Source of the DNA: a virus
Direction: 5' to 3' (one strand)
Length of the DNA: 23,148 bases
Virus record (IMG/VR): IMGVR_UViG_3300030107_005474
Location: 1 to 23,148 of that record
The notes below the pieces were generated by a model. That model searched no databases and was not told the origin of the DNA. It saw only the letters and a list, made by a program, of their open reading frames with translations. This document shows positions 1 to 6,483 of the stretch, piece by piece. Both the position numbers and the translations under genes were made by a program. How positions within the stretch are numbered: position 1 is the first letter of the stretch; every line of letters begins with the position of its first letter.

Positions 1-288
1 ATACTTTACTCTTTTAGGTTTATCAAATCCAAAAATATTTTTTTTACTCATTTTACTAACTTCTTTTGTTTCAAACCAATCTCTTAAATCTGTATTATAA
101 TTTTTTACTGCATAATCACTATATTCTTCCGCTCTTTTCCAATTGCCTTTTTTATAATGAAAACTATATCTTGATTTCAAATAATTTATATTGCTCTTTT
201 TAATTTCACCTCCCTTAACTCCTTTTTTATTTATCTTAATTTCAGAGCTTTTATCAAATAAAGGTTTTCTTACACTTTTTTTTATCAT
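1..288 (-). CDS. Hypothetical protein, C-terminal end outside window
   Basis: An open reading frame begins with ATG at 288 and runs leftward without a stop to the edge of the window, giving the first 96 residues. The product is very basic (many Lys and Arg) with no membrane segment, signal peptide or motif that I recognise. Its start codon overlaps the stop codon of the upstream gene in a TAATG arrangement, which indicates translational coupling. It is co-transcribed with the two genes upstream from the promoter at 1089-1096. A virion or DNA-packaging role is only a guess from position on the late strand. Confidence 0.75.
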   Translation of the reverse strand, partial: MIKKSVRKPLFDKSSEIKINKKGVKGGEIKKSNINYLKSRYSFHYKKGNWKRAEEYSDYAVKNYNTDLRDWFETKEVSKMSKKNIFGFDKPKRVKY

Positions 289-818
289 TACATTTCTTTT
301 ATTTTCTTACGATTCTCTAAAAACGACAAACCTTTATCTCCAGCAATTTTTTGTCTAGAGCCTCTTCTTTCAATAGAATCTAATAAAGCTTGTCTTGTTT
401 TTAATATTTTTTCCACACCTATCATTAACTTTTGTAATAGTTCTGCATTGTCCTCACTAAGAAACATTTTGTCTATTAGATTTGTAAATTCATTAATCTT
501 TTTATTAAAAGCAAATAATTGTTCATCTAAAGGGTCAAATTGTAATTCTTTATATTTATTAGAAGCTTCTACTATTTCTTTTTTGCCTGCTCCTTTCCAA
601 TGATATGTGTCATATAAATCTTTTGAAACTACTTTAACTCTTTCTTTTTCTATATAATGCCTGTATGGACTTTCATAATCATATATTAAAGCTATCCATT
701 TCATAGCTGTTTGTCCTAATCCTTCTGAATCTAATACTGTCTTAAATTCTGGCACTAATACAACTCCATTGTCGTCTTTATGAATGTCTCCCTTTTTATT
801 AATTTGTAATAAATACAT
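288..818 (-). CDS. Hypothetical 176-aa phage protein, probable late gene
   Basis: I do not recognise this family. The protein is soluble and of mixed charge, and its C-terminal half (about residues 95-160) is predicted by eye to be long amphipathic helices, possibly a coiled coil. The only in-frame ATG near the 5' end is at 818, two bases after the stop of the upstream 87-aa gene, so it sits in a tight operon. Its stop overlaps the next start (TAATG). Position on the late strand beside a virion-associated hydrolase suggests a structural or assembly role, but nothing in the sequence proves it. Confidence 0.8.
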   Translation of the reverse strand: MYLLQINKKGDIHKDDNGVVLVPEFKTVLDSEGLGQTAMKWIALIYDYESPYRHYIEKERVKVVSKDLYDTYHWKGAGKKEIVEASNKYKELQFDPLDEQLFAFNKKINEFTNLIDKMFLSEDNAELLQKLMIGVEKILKTRQALLDSIERRGSRQKIAGDKGLSFLENRKKIKEM

Positions 819-820
819 AG

Positions 821-1084
821 TTAAAATTGTGCGTGATATAGTTTGAATATATTTTTATAAAATACTTTCTTTGTTTTCTTACCATATAGTTTATCTAAAT
901 CGTAATATGGATTTTCACAGAATGAAACATCATTATCTAAATATATAAAATTATTTTCTTCTATTTTATCGATAATTAATTCCTCGTCTTTAAGTAGTTC
1001 TGATAGGTCTTTGTATCTTTTTTCTAAATAAAAAAACTCTCCGTCTTTTGTTATTTTACCATTTTTATGATTTACTATATTCAT
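821..1084 (-). CDS. Hypothetical 87-aa protein, first gene of a minus-strand operon
   Basis: A small unrecognised protein with alternating basic and acidic stretches and many aromatic residues; no transmembrane segment. It is the first gene after the promoter box TATATTTG at 1089-1096. That box lies so close to the only available ATG (1084) that the mRNA may have almost no leader. It is followed two bases later by the 176-aa gene. Function unknown. Confidence 0.7.
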   Translation of the reverse strand: MNIVNHKNGKITKDGEFFYLEKRYKDLSELLKDEELIIDKIEENNFIYLDNDVSFCENPYYDLDKLYGKKTKKVFYKNIFKLYHAQF

Positions 1085-1088
1085 TTTA

Positions 1089-1096
1089 CAAATATA
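1089..1096 (-). promoter_or_regulatory. Bacteroidota-type -7 promoter box (TATATTTG)
   Basis: Read on the minus strand this is a perfect match to TAnnTTTG, the -7 element used by the primary sigma factor of Bacteroidota. No TTG is found at the usual -33 distance. The box lies just downstream of the terminator at 1132-1159 and just upstream of the 87-aa gene, so it would restart transcription after the 830-aa gene. Confidence 0.55.
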
Positions 1097-1131
1097 AGAA
1101 ATTTATTGCGGTTTTTTTTAATTACTTATTT

Positions 1132-1159
1132 AAAAACAGAAAACCCCTAGTAATAGGGG
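1132..1159 (-). terminator. Rho-independent terminator after the 830-aa gene
   Basis: On the minus strand CCCCTA, a four-base loop and TAGGGG form a six-base-pair stem (1144-1159), followed by the T-rich stretch TTTTCTGTTTTT. On the plus strand the hairpin has no T tract, so it acts leftward. It ends the unit that starts at 4142-4149. Confidence 0.8.
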
Positions 1160-1226
1160 CTAACTGCAAAAGAAAACACGGAAAATAAGAGACTGCAAAA
1201 TTATAATAATTTATTGATTATTACAA

Positions 1227-3719
1227 TTAATACGCCATCTTTTTTATTTTTTCTACTTCATCACTAATTGCATCTTCATCTAATAGCGCCCACATTGATG
1301 GTTCGTCACCTATTCTTGGGTCATAAGGATTGTATGGAGAAGGTAATTGCTGAGGAGGTCCACTTGGTACTTCGCCTTGCCAAGGAGCCCATGGTTGAGG
1401 AGGTCCAATTTCAGGATTATGCGGCCCATATTTAGGCCATTTAGGAGCCCATGGTTGAGGTTCAGCTGGTGGAGGATTAAAAGGTCCATATTCAGATTCT
1501 CCGATTCTTTTTTTCTTGAAAACATCTTGCCAGTTTGGACCAAAGTGTTTTTCCGCATATTCAGCAAATTTCTTGCCTTCTTCAGTTTCAAAAAACGGTA
1601 CTTTAGTTGGAGAATCATACGGCATATTTGGTACTGATGGATTCTCTAACTGATAAGGATTGCTATCTGTTGGTATATTTAACTGTCCTTCTTCTGGATT
1701 TGGAGATTGTATCACTGATTTAGAAGGAGCTTTGGCTCTAGAAAATTGTGACATTTTATAAATATCTTGTATAGGGTCTCCTGTCCAATCTACATCTGAA
1801 ATATTTTGTGTTTGATAAGGATTCACTGGAACTGTACCTGCTTGCTCCATATATTCAGGATTCTCTTGTATCCACTCATCAAATGATAATGTAGGATAAT
1901 TTTTATCATATTTATCCATATACCCAAAATGTTCTGCCATTTTATATCCTGGTCTTCTTTTTTGCTCTTCTAAATAAGATTGATATTCAGAATATCCTGC
2001 AGGCATGGTCGCTCCTGTAACAGTTGGTTCAGGCGTTTCTACATTCAAACTAACTTCCTTCATTGGTAAAGGTTCTGTTCTAGGTCCAAATAATACATCG
2101 TCATAAGTGCTTACGCCCGCTTCGTCTGTTTGTTTGTAATCAGATGGATTCATACTTATAACCTCTGTTCCCGATACACTTCCTTCTTGTTTTAAATTAT
2201 TGAATTGAGATGAGTGAACTTCATAATTCGCTTTGTTTTCTTCTGTTAAAGTGTTTATATCCGCACCTCCGAATGTTACATGGAAATGGTCATGTTCATC
2301 TAAAACCTTTACATTGAAATCTTTTCTAAATTGTTCACTTTTATCACTATTTAACCAATTTCTAAATCCTCCAACAAAATCAGCAGAAGCTCCTTCCATA
2401 TGTCCTAAAGGAAATAATTTACTTGCTTCTTGTAAAGAGATTTCATTATTTTGTAATTTATCCCATACATCATCTATATAATTTTCTGCAATTTCCCAAT
2501 CTGCATTATTCCATTGCTTTTTATCATAATTTCCTCTTTGGTAATCTCTAAGGCTCACTCCTAATGAATCTGCAATTGCTTTTTGATATTGAGGAAATCT
2601 TCTATATACATTATGGTCTCCATATTGATATGCAGCAAATACTCTTTGTTGGTCTTTACTTCCTCTTTGACCACTAGTCATCTCAATCTCTCCATCGTAG
2701 CCATAATATTTTGCCATAGATACAGCAATAAAAGCTTGTTCATTTAAATGTAAATTAGGAAACTCTTCAGAATCTTCATATTTCATTCTAGGAAAGGTTC
2801 CTCTTTCAGAAGAAACTGCTCTTTCAGAGTAAGGTAGAAAATCTCCTCCATTTTGGAATTTACCTCCTTTTTTATAGCTTCTCATTTTTCCACCGTATTT
2901 ATACTCTTCCTCGCCACCTGACCCCGAAGGGGTCGAAGTTCTATAACCACTACTTAATTTTTCAAAATCAGTCTCAAACCTTTCGTCTCCACCGAAAAGT
3001 ATTGTATTAACATATCCTTTAGTTTCTTCATTAAGTCCAGATATCCATTCACTCATTGCTTCTTCACTATAAATGTCCACTCCTTTCGCTTTTTGCTCAT
3101 TAAGAAAGTTAACAAGTCCTGTTGGACCCATATTATATGCGGCTAAAGATTTTGCAACTTTAACTTTATCATCTCCTTTATTCCAGTCTCTTCCGTATAA
3201 ATCGTTCATATAAGCTTCTTGGAATTGTCTTGCTAAATTATGGTCGTTAATTAAATCTTTTATAGTTGTTCCTTTTGGAACATATCCCTTATCAAGACCA
3301 TCTTGAAAGGTGTCTGGTGTTATTTGAGCCATACTTACAGCTCCAGCTGAACTTGTAACATCACTTCTAAAATCAGACTCCTTCATTAATTGCCTAAGAA
3401 ATGTCTCTTCAGTTATAGGTGGGTCAGTAGGTGGGTCAGTAGGACTAACAGTACCCCCAGTGTTATAAGCTTGAACTTTAGGAGATATTAAAGGGTGTTC
3501 TAATGTACCTTCATAACCATAAGGGGTTAATCCTTGATAAGAACCTCCTCCTGCAGTGGATATACCAGAATCCATCATTCCTCCAGTGTTATAATGTTTT
3601 TTTCCACCATGATAATATTTATTACCACCCTTACCTTTCATCTTATGTAAGTTTTCAAGTACAGTAGGAACATGTTTGAAGTTCCCTATCATATGCATCA
3701 TGTCTTTATATCCACCCAT
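1227..3719 (-). CDS. Virion-associated peptidoglycan hydrolase: SLT transglycosylase plus M15/M74-like peptidase
   Basis: An 830-residue protein with two cell-wall-cleaving domains. Residues about 105-240 look like a lytic transglycosylase (SLT) domain: candidate catalytic Glu114 in KESDF, a GAVSMAQITP motif at 126-135 equivalent to GLMQI.P, and AAYN at 193-196. Residues about 320-485 look like a zinc D,D-peptidase or endopeptidase: SGQR at 349-352, H440xxGxxxD447 and a terminal H478-x-H480 as metal and active-site residues. Glycine/lysine-rich GGK motifs flank the first domain (33-47 and 274-292), and the C-terminal 150 residues are Pro/Trp-rich with a repeated QPWAP. No signal peptide is present, which argues for a particle-borne hydrolase that opens the wall during DNA entry rather than a secreted enzyme. 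The ATG lies two bases after the 64-aa gene's stop. Family assignments are by motif only. Confidence 0.85.
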   Translation of the reverse strand: MGGYKDMMHMIGNFKHVPTVLENLHKMKGKGGNKYYHGGKKHYNTGGMMDSGISTAGGGSYQGLTPYGYEGTLEHPLISPKVQAYNTGGTVSPTDPPTDPPITEETFLRQLMKESDFRSDVTSSAGAVSMAQITPDTFQDGLDKGYVPKGTTIKDLINDHNLARQFQEAYMNDLYGRDWNKGDDKVKVAKSLAAYNMGPTGLVNFLNEQKAKGVDIYSEEAMSEWISGLNEETKGYVNTILFGGDERFETDFEKLSSGYRTSTPSGSGGEEEYKYGGKMRSYKKGGKFQNGGDFLPYSERAVSSERGTFPRMKYEDSEEFPNLHLNEQAFIAVSMAKYYGYDGEIEMTSGQRGSKDQQRVFAAYQYGDHNVYRRFPQYQKAIADSLGVSLRDYQRGNYDKKQWNNADWEIAENYIDDVWDKLQNNEISLQEASKLFPLGHMEGASADFVGGFRNWLNSDKSEQFRKDFNVKVLDEHDHFHVTFGGADINTLTEENKANYEVHSSQFNNLKQEGSVSGTEVISMNPSDYKQTDEAGVSTYDDVLFGPRTEPLPMKEVSLNVETPEPTVTGATMPAGYSEYQSYLEEQKRRPGYKMAEHFGYMDKYDKNYPTLSFDEWIQENPEYMEQAGTVPVNPYQTQNISDVDWTGDPIQDIYKMSQFSRAKAPSKSVIQSPNPEEGQLNIPTDSNPYQLENPSVPNMPYDSPTKVPFFETEEGKKFAEYAEKHFGPNWQDVFKKKRIGESEYGPFNPPPAEPQPWAPKWPKYGPHNPEIGPPQPWAPWQGEVPSGPPQQLPSPYNPYDPRIGDEPSMWALLDEDAISDEVEKIKKMAY

Positions 3720-3721
3720 GA

Positions 3722-3916
3722 TTAATAGTTTTTAGAATTTTTTTTATTAATTTTTCCTCCACCCATATAATTCATAGTGTTCTCCATGTGTCTTTGTCGA
3801 GCCAACTCTTGTTCTTGTTGTTTTTTCATTTGATTCATACGAGTCTGTTCTTGGAGTTCCCTGTTCCTTTGTATGAACCTCATCTTTTCTTCAAAATCAT
3901 CTGGCATATTAGGCAT
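3722..3916 (-). CDS. Small Gln/Met/Arg-rich hypothetical protein (64 aa)
   Basis: The protein opens with a short acidic segment, followed by a highly charged helix rich in Arg, Gln and Met (about residues 10-48), probably a coiled coil. It ends with a MGGGK-type glycine segment resembling the GGK motifs of the neighbouring 830-aa hydrolase. It lies between the 57-aa gene and the hydrolase gene on the same strand, with two bases separating it from the latter. A small virion or assembly protein is plausible; the function is unknown. Confidence 0.65.
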   Translation of the reverse strand: MPNMPDDFEEKMRFIQRNRELQEQTRMNQMKKQQEQELARQRHMENTMNYMGGGKINKKNSKNY

Positions 3917-3939
3917 GTTCTTTTAGTTTAAATTAATAA

Positions 3940-4113
3940 TTAATTGTGTTGATGTCTTTTTCCAGCAACCGCTCCAATTATTCTTCCAATTTTAGATTTA
4001 CTTTTTTTTGATAGATAAGACCCTGCTATCCCAACTATCGCTCCTGACACAGCTCCCTTTTTACTCTTTGAACCATTTTTACCACCATGGTTGTATTTAA
4101 TACTCTTCTTCAT
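3940..4113 (-). CDS. 57-aa basic protein with glycine-zipper segments
   Basis: This short frame starts with ATG at 4113, 29 bases downstream of the promoter box at 4142-4149, and is the first gene of its unit. The product begins with a basic Gly/Asn/Lys stretch containing HGGKNG, followed by two small-residue hydrophobic segments (about residues 21-34 and 42-50) with Gly/Ala spacing like glycine zippers, and ends in a basic tail. Such segments often insert in or perforate membranes. Together with the wall hydrolase downstream this could be a virion entry peptide, but that is inference. Confidence 0.65.
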   Translation of the reverse strand: MKKSIKYNHGGKNGSKSKKGAVSGAIVGIAGSYLSKKSKSKIGRIIGAVAGKRHQHN

Positions 4114-4141
4114 AATATTTATAATTGAAATTAATAATATA

Positions 4142-4149
4142 CAAAGATA
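4142..4149 (-). promoter_or_regulatory. Bacteroidota-type -7 promoter box (TATCTTTG)
   Basis: A perfect TAnnTTTG match on the minus strand, preceded by an A/T-tract-rich region and placed 29 bases before the 57-aa gene. It would drive the unit containing the 57-aa, 64-aa and 830-aa genes. No TTG is found at the usual -33 spacing. Confidence 0.6.
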
Positions 4150-4315
4150 GAAAAAATTTTTATATTTTTTTTTAAAAATTATGTTTTGTTATGAGAGAGG
4201 GATACGATATGGGTTACTCCCCCCTTTGGTTTCAAAACTTTGGACACCCCTACCCTCCTCGTCGATACTCTCCTCGTTTCAATTTCTCATAGATATTAAC
4301 CCTAAAACTTACACT
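4150..4315. other. Divergent intergenic region with pyrimidine-rich plus-strand leader
   Basis: This region separates the leftward late unit from the rightward early genes. It starts with A and T tracts (about 4150-4180). It then holds a locally C-rich, pyrimidine-rich stretch containing two direct copies of CTCCTCGT (4255-4262 and 4270-4277, 15-base period) and two copies of CTTTGG. TATTAACC at 4294-4301 precedes the first plus-strand ATG by 14 bases. A TATGTTTTG at 4180-4188 resembles the Bacteroidota -7 box with one extra spacer base. No convincing gene is present. Confidence 0.5.
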
Positions 4316-4465
4316 ATGAACTACTTAATGCTTATCTTCACCCTCATTTGCTTCATCGCTAAAGCAGCATTCTTCGGTATTGCCGCTTACATCCTCTATC
4401 TTATCTTCATAAAGAAAGATAAAGAAACAATTAACACTGTTAAAGATTTAAAGAGACTTGTTTAG
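4316..4465 (+). CDS. Small membrane protein (49 aa)
   Basis: The frame is open further upstream, but the only sensible start is the ATG at 4316. The upstream extension is rich in Pro and Ser and lies in a C-rich leader. From this start the product is almost entirely one long hydrophobic stretch (residues about 2-32, one or two transmembrane helices) followed by a charged Lys/Asp-rich cytoplasmic tail. It is the first rightward gene and its stop codon is part of a terminator hairpin. Small early phage membrane proteins often act in superinfection exclusion or in disturbing host membranes; which, if any, applies here is unknown. Confidence 0.65.
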   Translation: MNYLMLIFTLICFIAKAAFFGIAAYILYLIFIKKDKETINTVKDLKRLV

Positions 4466-4475
4466 TCTCTTTTTT
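4450..4475 (+). terminator. Rho-independent terminator overlapping the stop codon
   Basis: AAAGAGAC (4450-4457) pairs with GTCTCTTT (4465-4472) around a seven-base loop that contains part of the TAG stop, followed by a T run to 4475. It terminates the 49-aa membrane-protein gene. Confidence 0.85.
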
Positions 4476-4824
4476 GCATAATATATGTATAATCTACATG
4501 AAAGTGTGAGCTTGCTAGCTAATCTAAAACCCTTTAAAACACTATAATTACATAGTTATTTACTATGATAATAAGTTAACTGTTTGACTATCAATAAGTT
4601 ATTGAATATTTATCACTAAATGTATTAAATATATAAGTATTATATTTATTTATGTGATTAATATATATTCTAATTACGCTACGAAGTTATATAAAATATT
4701 TGATATTGTCAAGTATTGCACAACAATTATTTTCAACCATATCATATCAGTATGTATTTATGTGATTAACAATTATTTACACATACGAATAGAACCTTTG
4801 GTTCTGTCGGTTTATGTTACATAT

Positions 4825-4903
4825 AGGACATATTTATCTAAACTTTCGGGCAGACACACAATAAAACTATCGCTGCTATCAAGTAAAGACAATGTCCTTT
4901 TTT
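4825..4903 (+). terminator. Long-loop stem followed by T run; possible end of a small RNA
   Basis: AGGACAT (4825-4831) pairs perfectly with ATGTCCT (4892-4898) and is followed at once by a run of six T (4898-4903). The 60-base loop contains a short GCAG/CTGC pairing (4850-4853 with 4873-4876). No gene precedes it closely, so it could terminate a non-coding transcript. The arrangement resembles the structured terminator at 6411-6483. Confidence 0.4.
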
Positions 4904-4930
4904 GCTAAGTATTAACCAATCCACTACAAT

Positions 4931-5002
4931 ATGAAAGTATTACTATTCATGCGTGATTCAGCTGTCAAAGTGTATAACTATCTATACATTTATTACAATT
5001 AA
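4931..5002 (+). CDS. Possible 23-aa peptide
   Basis: A 23-codon frame begins 13 bases after TATTAACC (4910-4917), the same spacing seen before the 49-aa and 73-aa genes nearby. The peptide has a hydrophobic N-terminus and a Tyr-rich C-terminus with no recognised motif. It could be a leader peptide or chance, and I rate it low. Confidence 0.2.
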   Translation: MKVLLFMRDSAVKVYNYLYIYYN

Positions 5003-5024
5003 TTATTAACTAAAGTATAAAACC

Positions 5025-5246
5025 ATGGGCATACTTGGAATTGCATTCTTCACAGCTATAGGCTATTTTATAATAGTCTACAAAATGATAGGTAGGAAAA
5101 GACTAGTTCAAACCCAAATACTATGGGATGTATTATTCACATTAGGACTGCCTATATTATTCATTGGAACATTCAGTGGACTAGCTACAGCTGTACTGGC
5201 TGGAGTTATGTTCTCAGTATTCACGTCAATGTTACCAAAAACATAG
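5025..5246 (+). CDS. Small hydrophobic membrane protein (73 aa)
   Basis: The product has a first transmembrane helix at residues about 3-20, a short basic loop (GRKR), and a second hydrophobic region at about 33-70 long enough for two helices, so two or three transmembrane segments in total. I do not recognise the family. ATG at 5025 follows TATTAACT by 13 bases. The TAG stop lies at the base of a terminator, making this a single-gene unit. An early membrane-acting or exclusion protein is a reasonable guess; a holin role is less likely because a holin gene sits beside the endolysin elsewhere in the window. Confidence 0.7.
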   Translation: MGILGIAFFTAIGYFIIVYKMIGRKRLVQTQILWDVLFTLGLPILFIGTFSGLATAVLAGVMFSVFTSMLPKT

Positions 5247-5268
5247 AGAGAGATTCGTCTCTCTTTTT
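5245..5268 (+). terminator. Rho-independent terminator with TTCG loop
   Basis: AGAGAGA (5247-5253) and TCTCTCT (5258-5264) form a perfect stem closed by a TTCG loop and followed by a T run. It begins within the stop codon of the 73-aa gene. Confidence 0.9.
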
Positions 5269-5520
5269 AGAACTCACTGCGTTCGTTCATTTAAATTATA
5301 TATAGATAAATATGTGTGGCCAAAATAACACCAGAGTGATTAAGTAACTACGACTAAAACTCAAACACATATGACTTCATAATATTTAGGTTAATATTAA
5401 ATACAGGTTGGAAAGGTTAGTAATACAAATAATTTATAATTGCTGTTATACTTTGTGTGTGATTACAATTCCTTTCCTTCCTTTTGCAATCAAATGAATG
5501 TATAATTAAATTATAATGAA
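5269..5520 (+). other. Non-coding leader upstream of the secreted-protein gene
   Basis: No gene is seen. A distant inverted pair GGAAAGG (5410-5416) and CCTTTCC (5471-5477) could form a stem around a 54-base loop. Inside it is TATACTTTG (5448-5456), which resembles the -7 box with a three-base instead of two-base spacer and could serve the gene at 5521. A pyrimidine-rich tract follows at 5471-5485. Confidence 0.35.
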
Positions 5521-5823
5521 ATGAAAAGAATTAAAAGTTATGCATTACTTGTAATAGTAATGATGAGTTACAATACTTACAGTCAATCTAATCCGCCCTT
5601 CTGTACATTTCCTCAAAATATAGACACAACACATTTAAATCATGAATGTTATGATGTAACAGTTTATGTTAAAGATATACAAAATAAAGTTCACACATTA
5701 ATAGAAATCAAGTGTGATAAAATAATAAATGTAGTATTTGAAAGTACAGAGAGTTGCACTTCACCTAATAATAAATATATATCATGGAAAATATGGAAAC
5801 AAAAGTATCAGTTAAGAAAGTAA
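5521..5823 (+). CDS. Secreted or periplasmic hypothetical protein with signal peptide (100 aa)
   Basis: Residues 1-22 form a classic Sec signal peptide: basic MKRIK, a hydrophobic core, then a Ser/Gln-containing cleavage region typical of flavobacterial exported proteins. The mature part has four cysteines (28, 43, 65 and 79), enough for two disulfides, and looks like a small beta-rich domain. No family is recognised. An exported protein among early phage genes suggests action at the host envelope, such as superinfection exclusion, but this is inference. Its 3' end is overlapped out of frame by the next gene for about 40 bases. Confidence 0.75.
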   Translation: MKRIKSYALLVIVMMSYNTYSQSNPPFCTFPQNIDTTHLNHECYDVTVYVKDIQNKVHTLIEIKCDKIINVVFESTESCTSPNNKYISWKIWKQKYQLRK

Positions 5824-5987
5824 AAGCATATAATAAAGTATTAGATGTAATTTGTACATCTACAACTACACATCACAAAGATGTAGCTTACATACTTATT
5901 GAAAGATTTGCTCACACGTTCCAAGACGATAGTCTATCGGAACAACTGCTAGAGATAGCAGACAGTGAATTAAGAGAACTCGTTTGA
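5784..5987 (+). CDS. Hypothetical 67-aa protein
   Basis: A soluble, mostly helical small protein with an acidic C-terminus. The start at 5784 (or an ATG three codons on, at 5793) lies inside the preceding gene, so translation is probably coupled. The TGA stop sits in the loop of a terminator hairpin, which supports the frame being real. No function is recognised. Confidence 0.6.
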   Translation: MENMETKVSVKKVKAYNKVLDVICTSTTTHHKDVAYILIERFAHTFQDDSLSEQLLEIADSELRELV

Positions 5988-5999
5988 GTTCTTTTTTTG
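5972..5999 (+). terminator. Rho-independent terminator overlapping the stop codon
   Basis: GAACTC (5976-5981), loop GTTT and GAGTTC (5986-5991), extended by further A-T and G-T pairs, then a run of seven T. The TGA stop of the 67-aa gene spans the loop and the stem. Confidence 0.9.
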
Positions 6000-6031
6000 T
6001 TATACATCGTTTAATCATAAAATAATATAAA

Positions 6032-6403
6032 ATGGCAAAAACAACAAAGAAAGCTACTAAGACAGTAGCAAAGAAAGTAGAAGCAGAAACTACTAAAGCA
6101 CAATCTACATTAGTTCCTAATCTATTTATTACTGACCATACTTATAAGACTGGTACAACTGTAATAAATGTAGGTATTAAATTACCAGACTTTATTGACT
6201 TCCTTAATAATAATAAGAGAGTAAGTAAAGATGGTAACTCTTGGGTTAACATCAAGTTAATACCATCAAGTAAAGAGAATCGTTCTCATGTTCCTGTGCT
6301 AGATGAATATTGGCATAAGGACGCTCAAGCTTTAGCTAAAGATATATTTAGTGAAGACTTTGAGAAAGAAAGTAGAGCGGTAGAAAATAAAGTTACTGCA
6401 TAA
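6032..6403 (+). CDS. Hypothetical 123-aa protein with histone-like basic N-terminus
   Basis: Residues 1-25 are a Lys/Ala/Thr repeat like the basic tails of histone H1 or HU-type proteins, suggesting nucleic-acid contact. The remainder (about 28-115) appears to be a compact alpha/beta domain that I do not recognise. The start follows an A-rich leader of the kind Bacteroidota use for initiation (TATAAAATG). The gene is followed by the long-stem terminator and the tandem structured RNAs at 6411-6573, and may be co-transcribed with them. Confidence 0.7.
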   Translation: MAKTTKKATKTVAKKVEAETTKAQSTLVPNLFITDHTYKTGTTVINVGIKLPDFIDFLNNNKRVSKDGNSWVNIKLIPSSKENRSHVPVLDEYWHKDAQALAKDIFSEDFEKESRAVENKVTA

Positions 6404-6410
6404 TAATTAT

Positions 6411-6483
6411 AAGAGAGAGTATTAAAGAGCGTTACGTACAAAATAGGATAAAGTCAACGCGCCTATATTAATACTCTCTTTTT
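6411..6483 (+). terminator. Long-stem terminator with pseudoknot-capable loop
   Basis: AGAGAGTATTAA (6414-6425) pairs perfectly with TTAATACTCTCT (6468-6479), extendable to 15 pairs with the flanking AAG/TTT, followed by a T run. The 42-base loop can form GCGTT/AACGC (6429-6433 with 6456-6460) and ATAGG/CCTAT (6443-6447 with 6462-6466). These interleave, so they would be a pseudoknot. The connecting loop of a single base (6461) is tight, so the two helices may alternate rather than coexist. It would terminate the 123-aa gene. Confidence 0.65.

Larger units (their letters stand above)
4476..5024 (+). other. Gene-poor region with operator-like repeats and hairpins
   Basis: About 550 bases without a convincing gene longer than 23 codons. 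It holds: a CATAG/CTATG hairpin at 4551-4567; a perfect seven-base inverted repeat TCAATAA-G-TTATTGA at 4591-4605; two direct copies of TATTTATGTGATTAA at 4647-4661 and 4755-4769 (start to start 108 bases); a perfect hairpin AGAACC-TTT-GGTTCT at 4791-4805; and a terminator-like stem at 4825-4903. TATTAACC and TATTAACT copies precede the ATGs at 4931 and 5025. The features suggest a control region or small RNA genes; a replication origin cannot be excluded. Confidence 0.5.

Noticed and set aside
1310-2481. Open frames on both strands inside the 830-aa gene
   Set aside because: They are shadows of the hydrolase gene, whose catalytic motifs fix the coding frame.
4181-4315. N-terminal extension of the 49-aa membrane protein back to ATG at 4181
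   Set aside because: The extension runs through a C-rich leader with Pro/Ser-rich translation; the ATG at 4316 with TATTAACC at 14 bases gives a normal membrane protein.
4654-4908. An 84-codon frame starting GTG on the plus strand
   Set aside because: The composition looks like translated AT-rich non-coding DNA, it lacks an ATG, it spans the repeats, a hairpin and the long-loop terminator, and it has no recognisable pattern.
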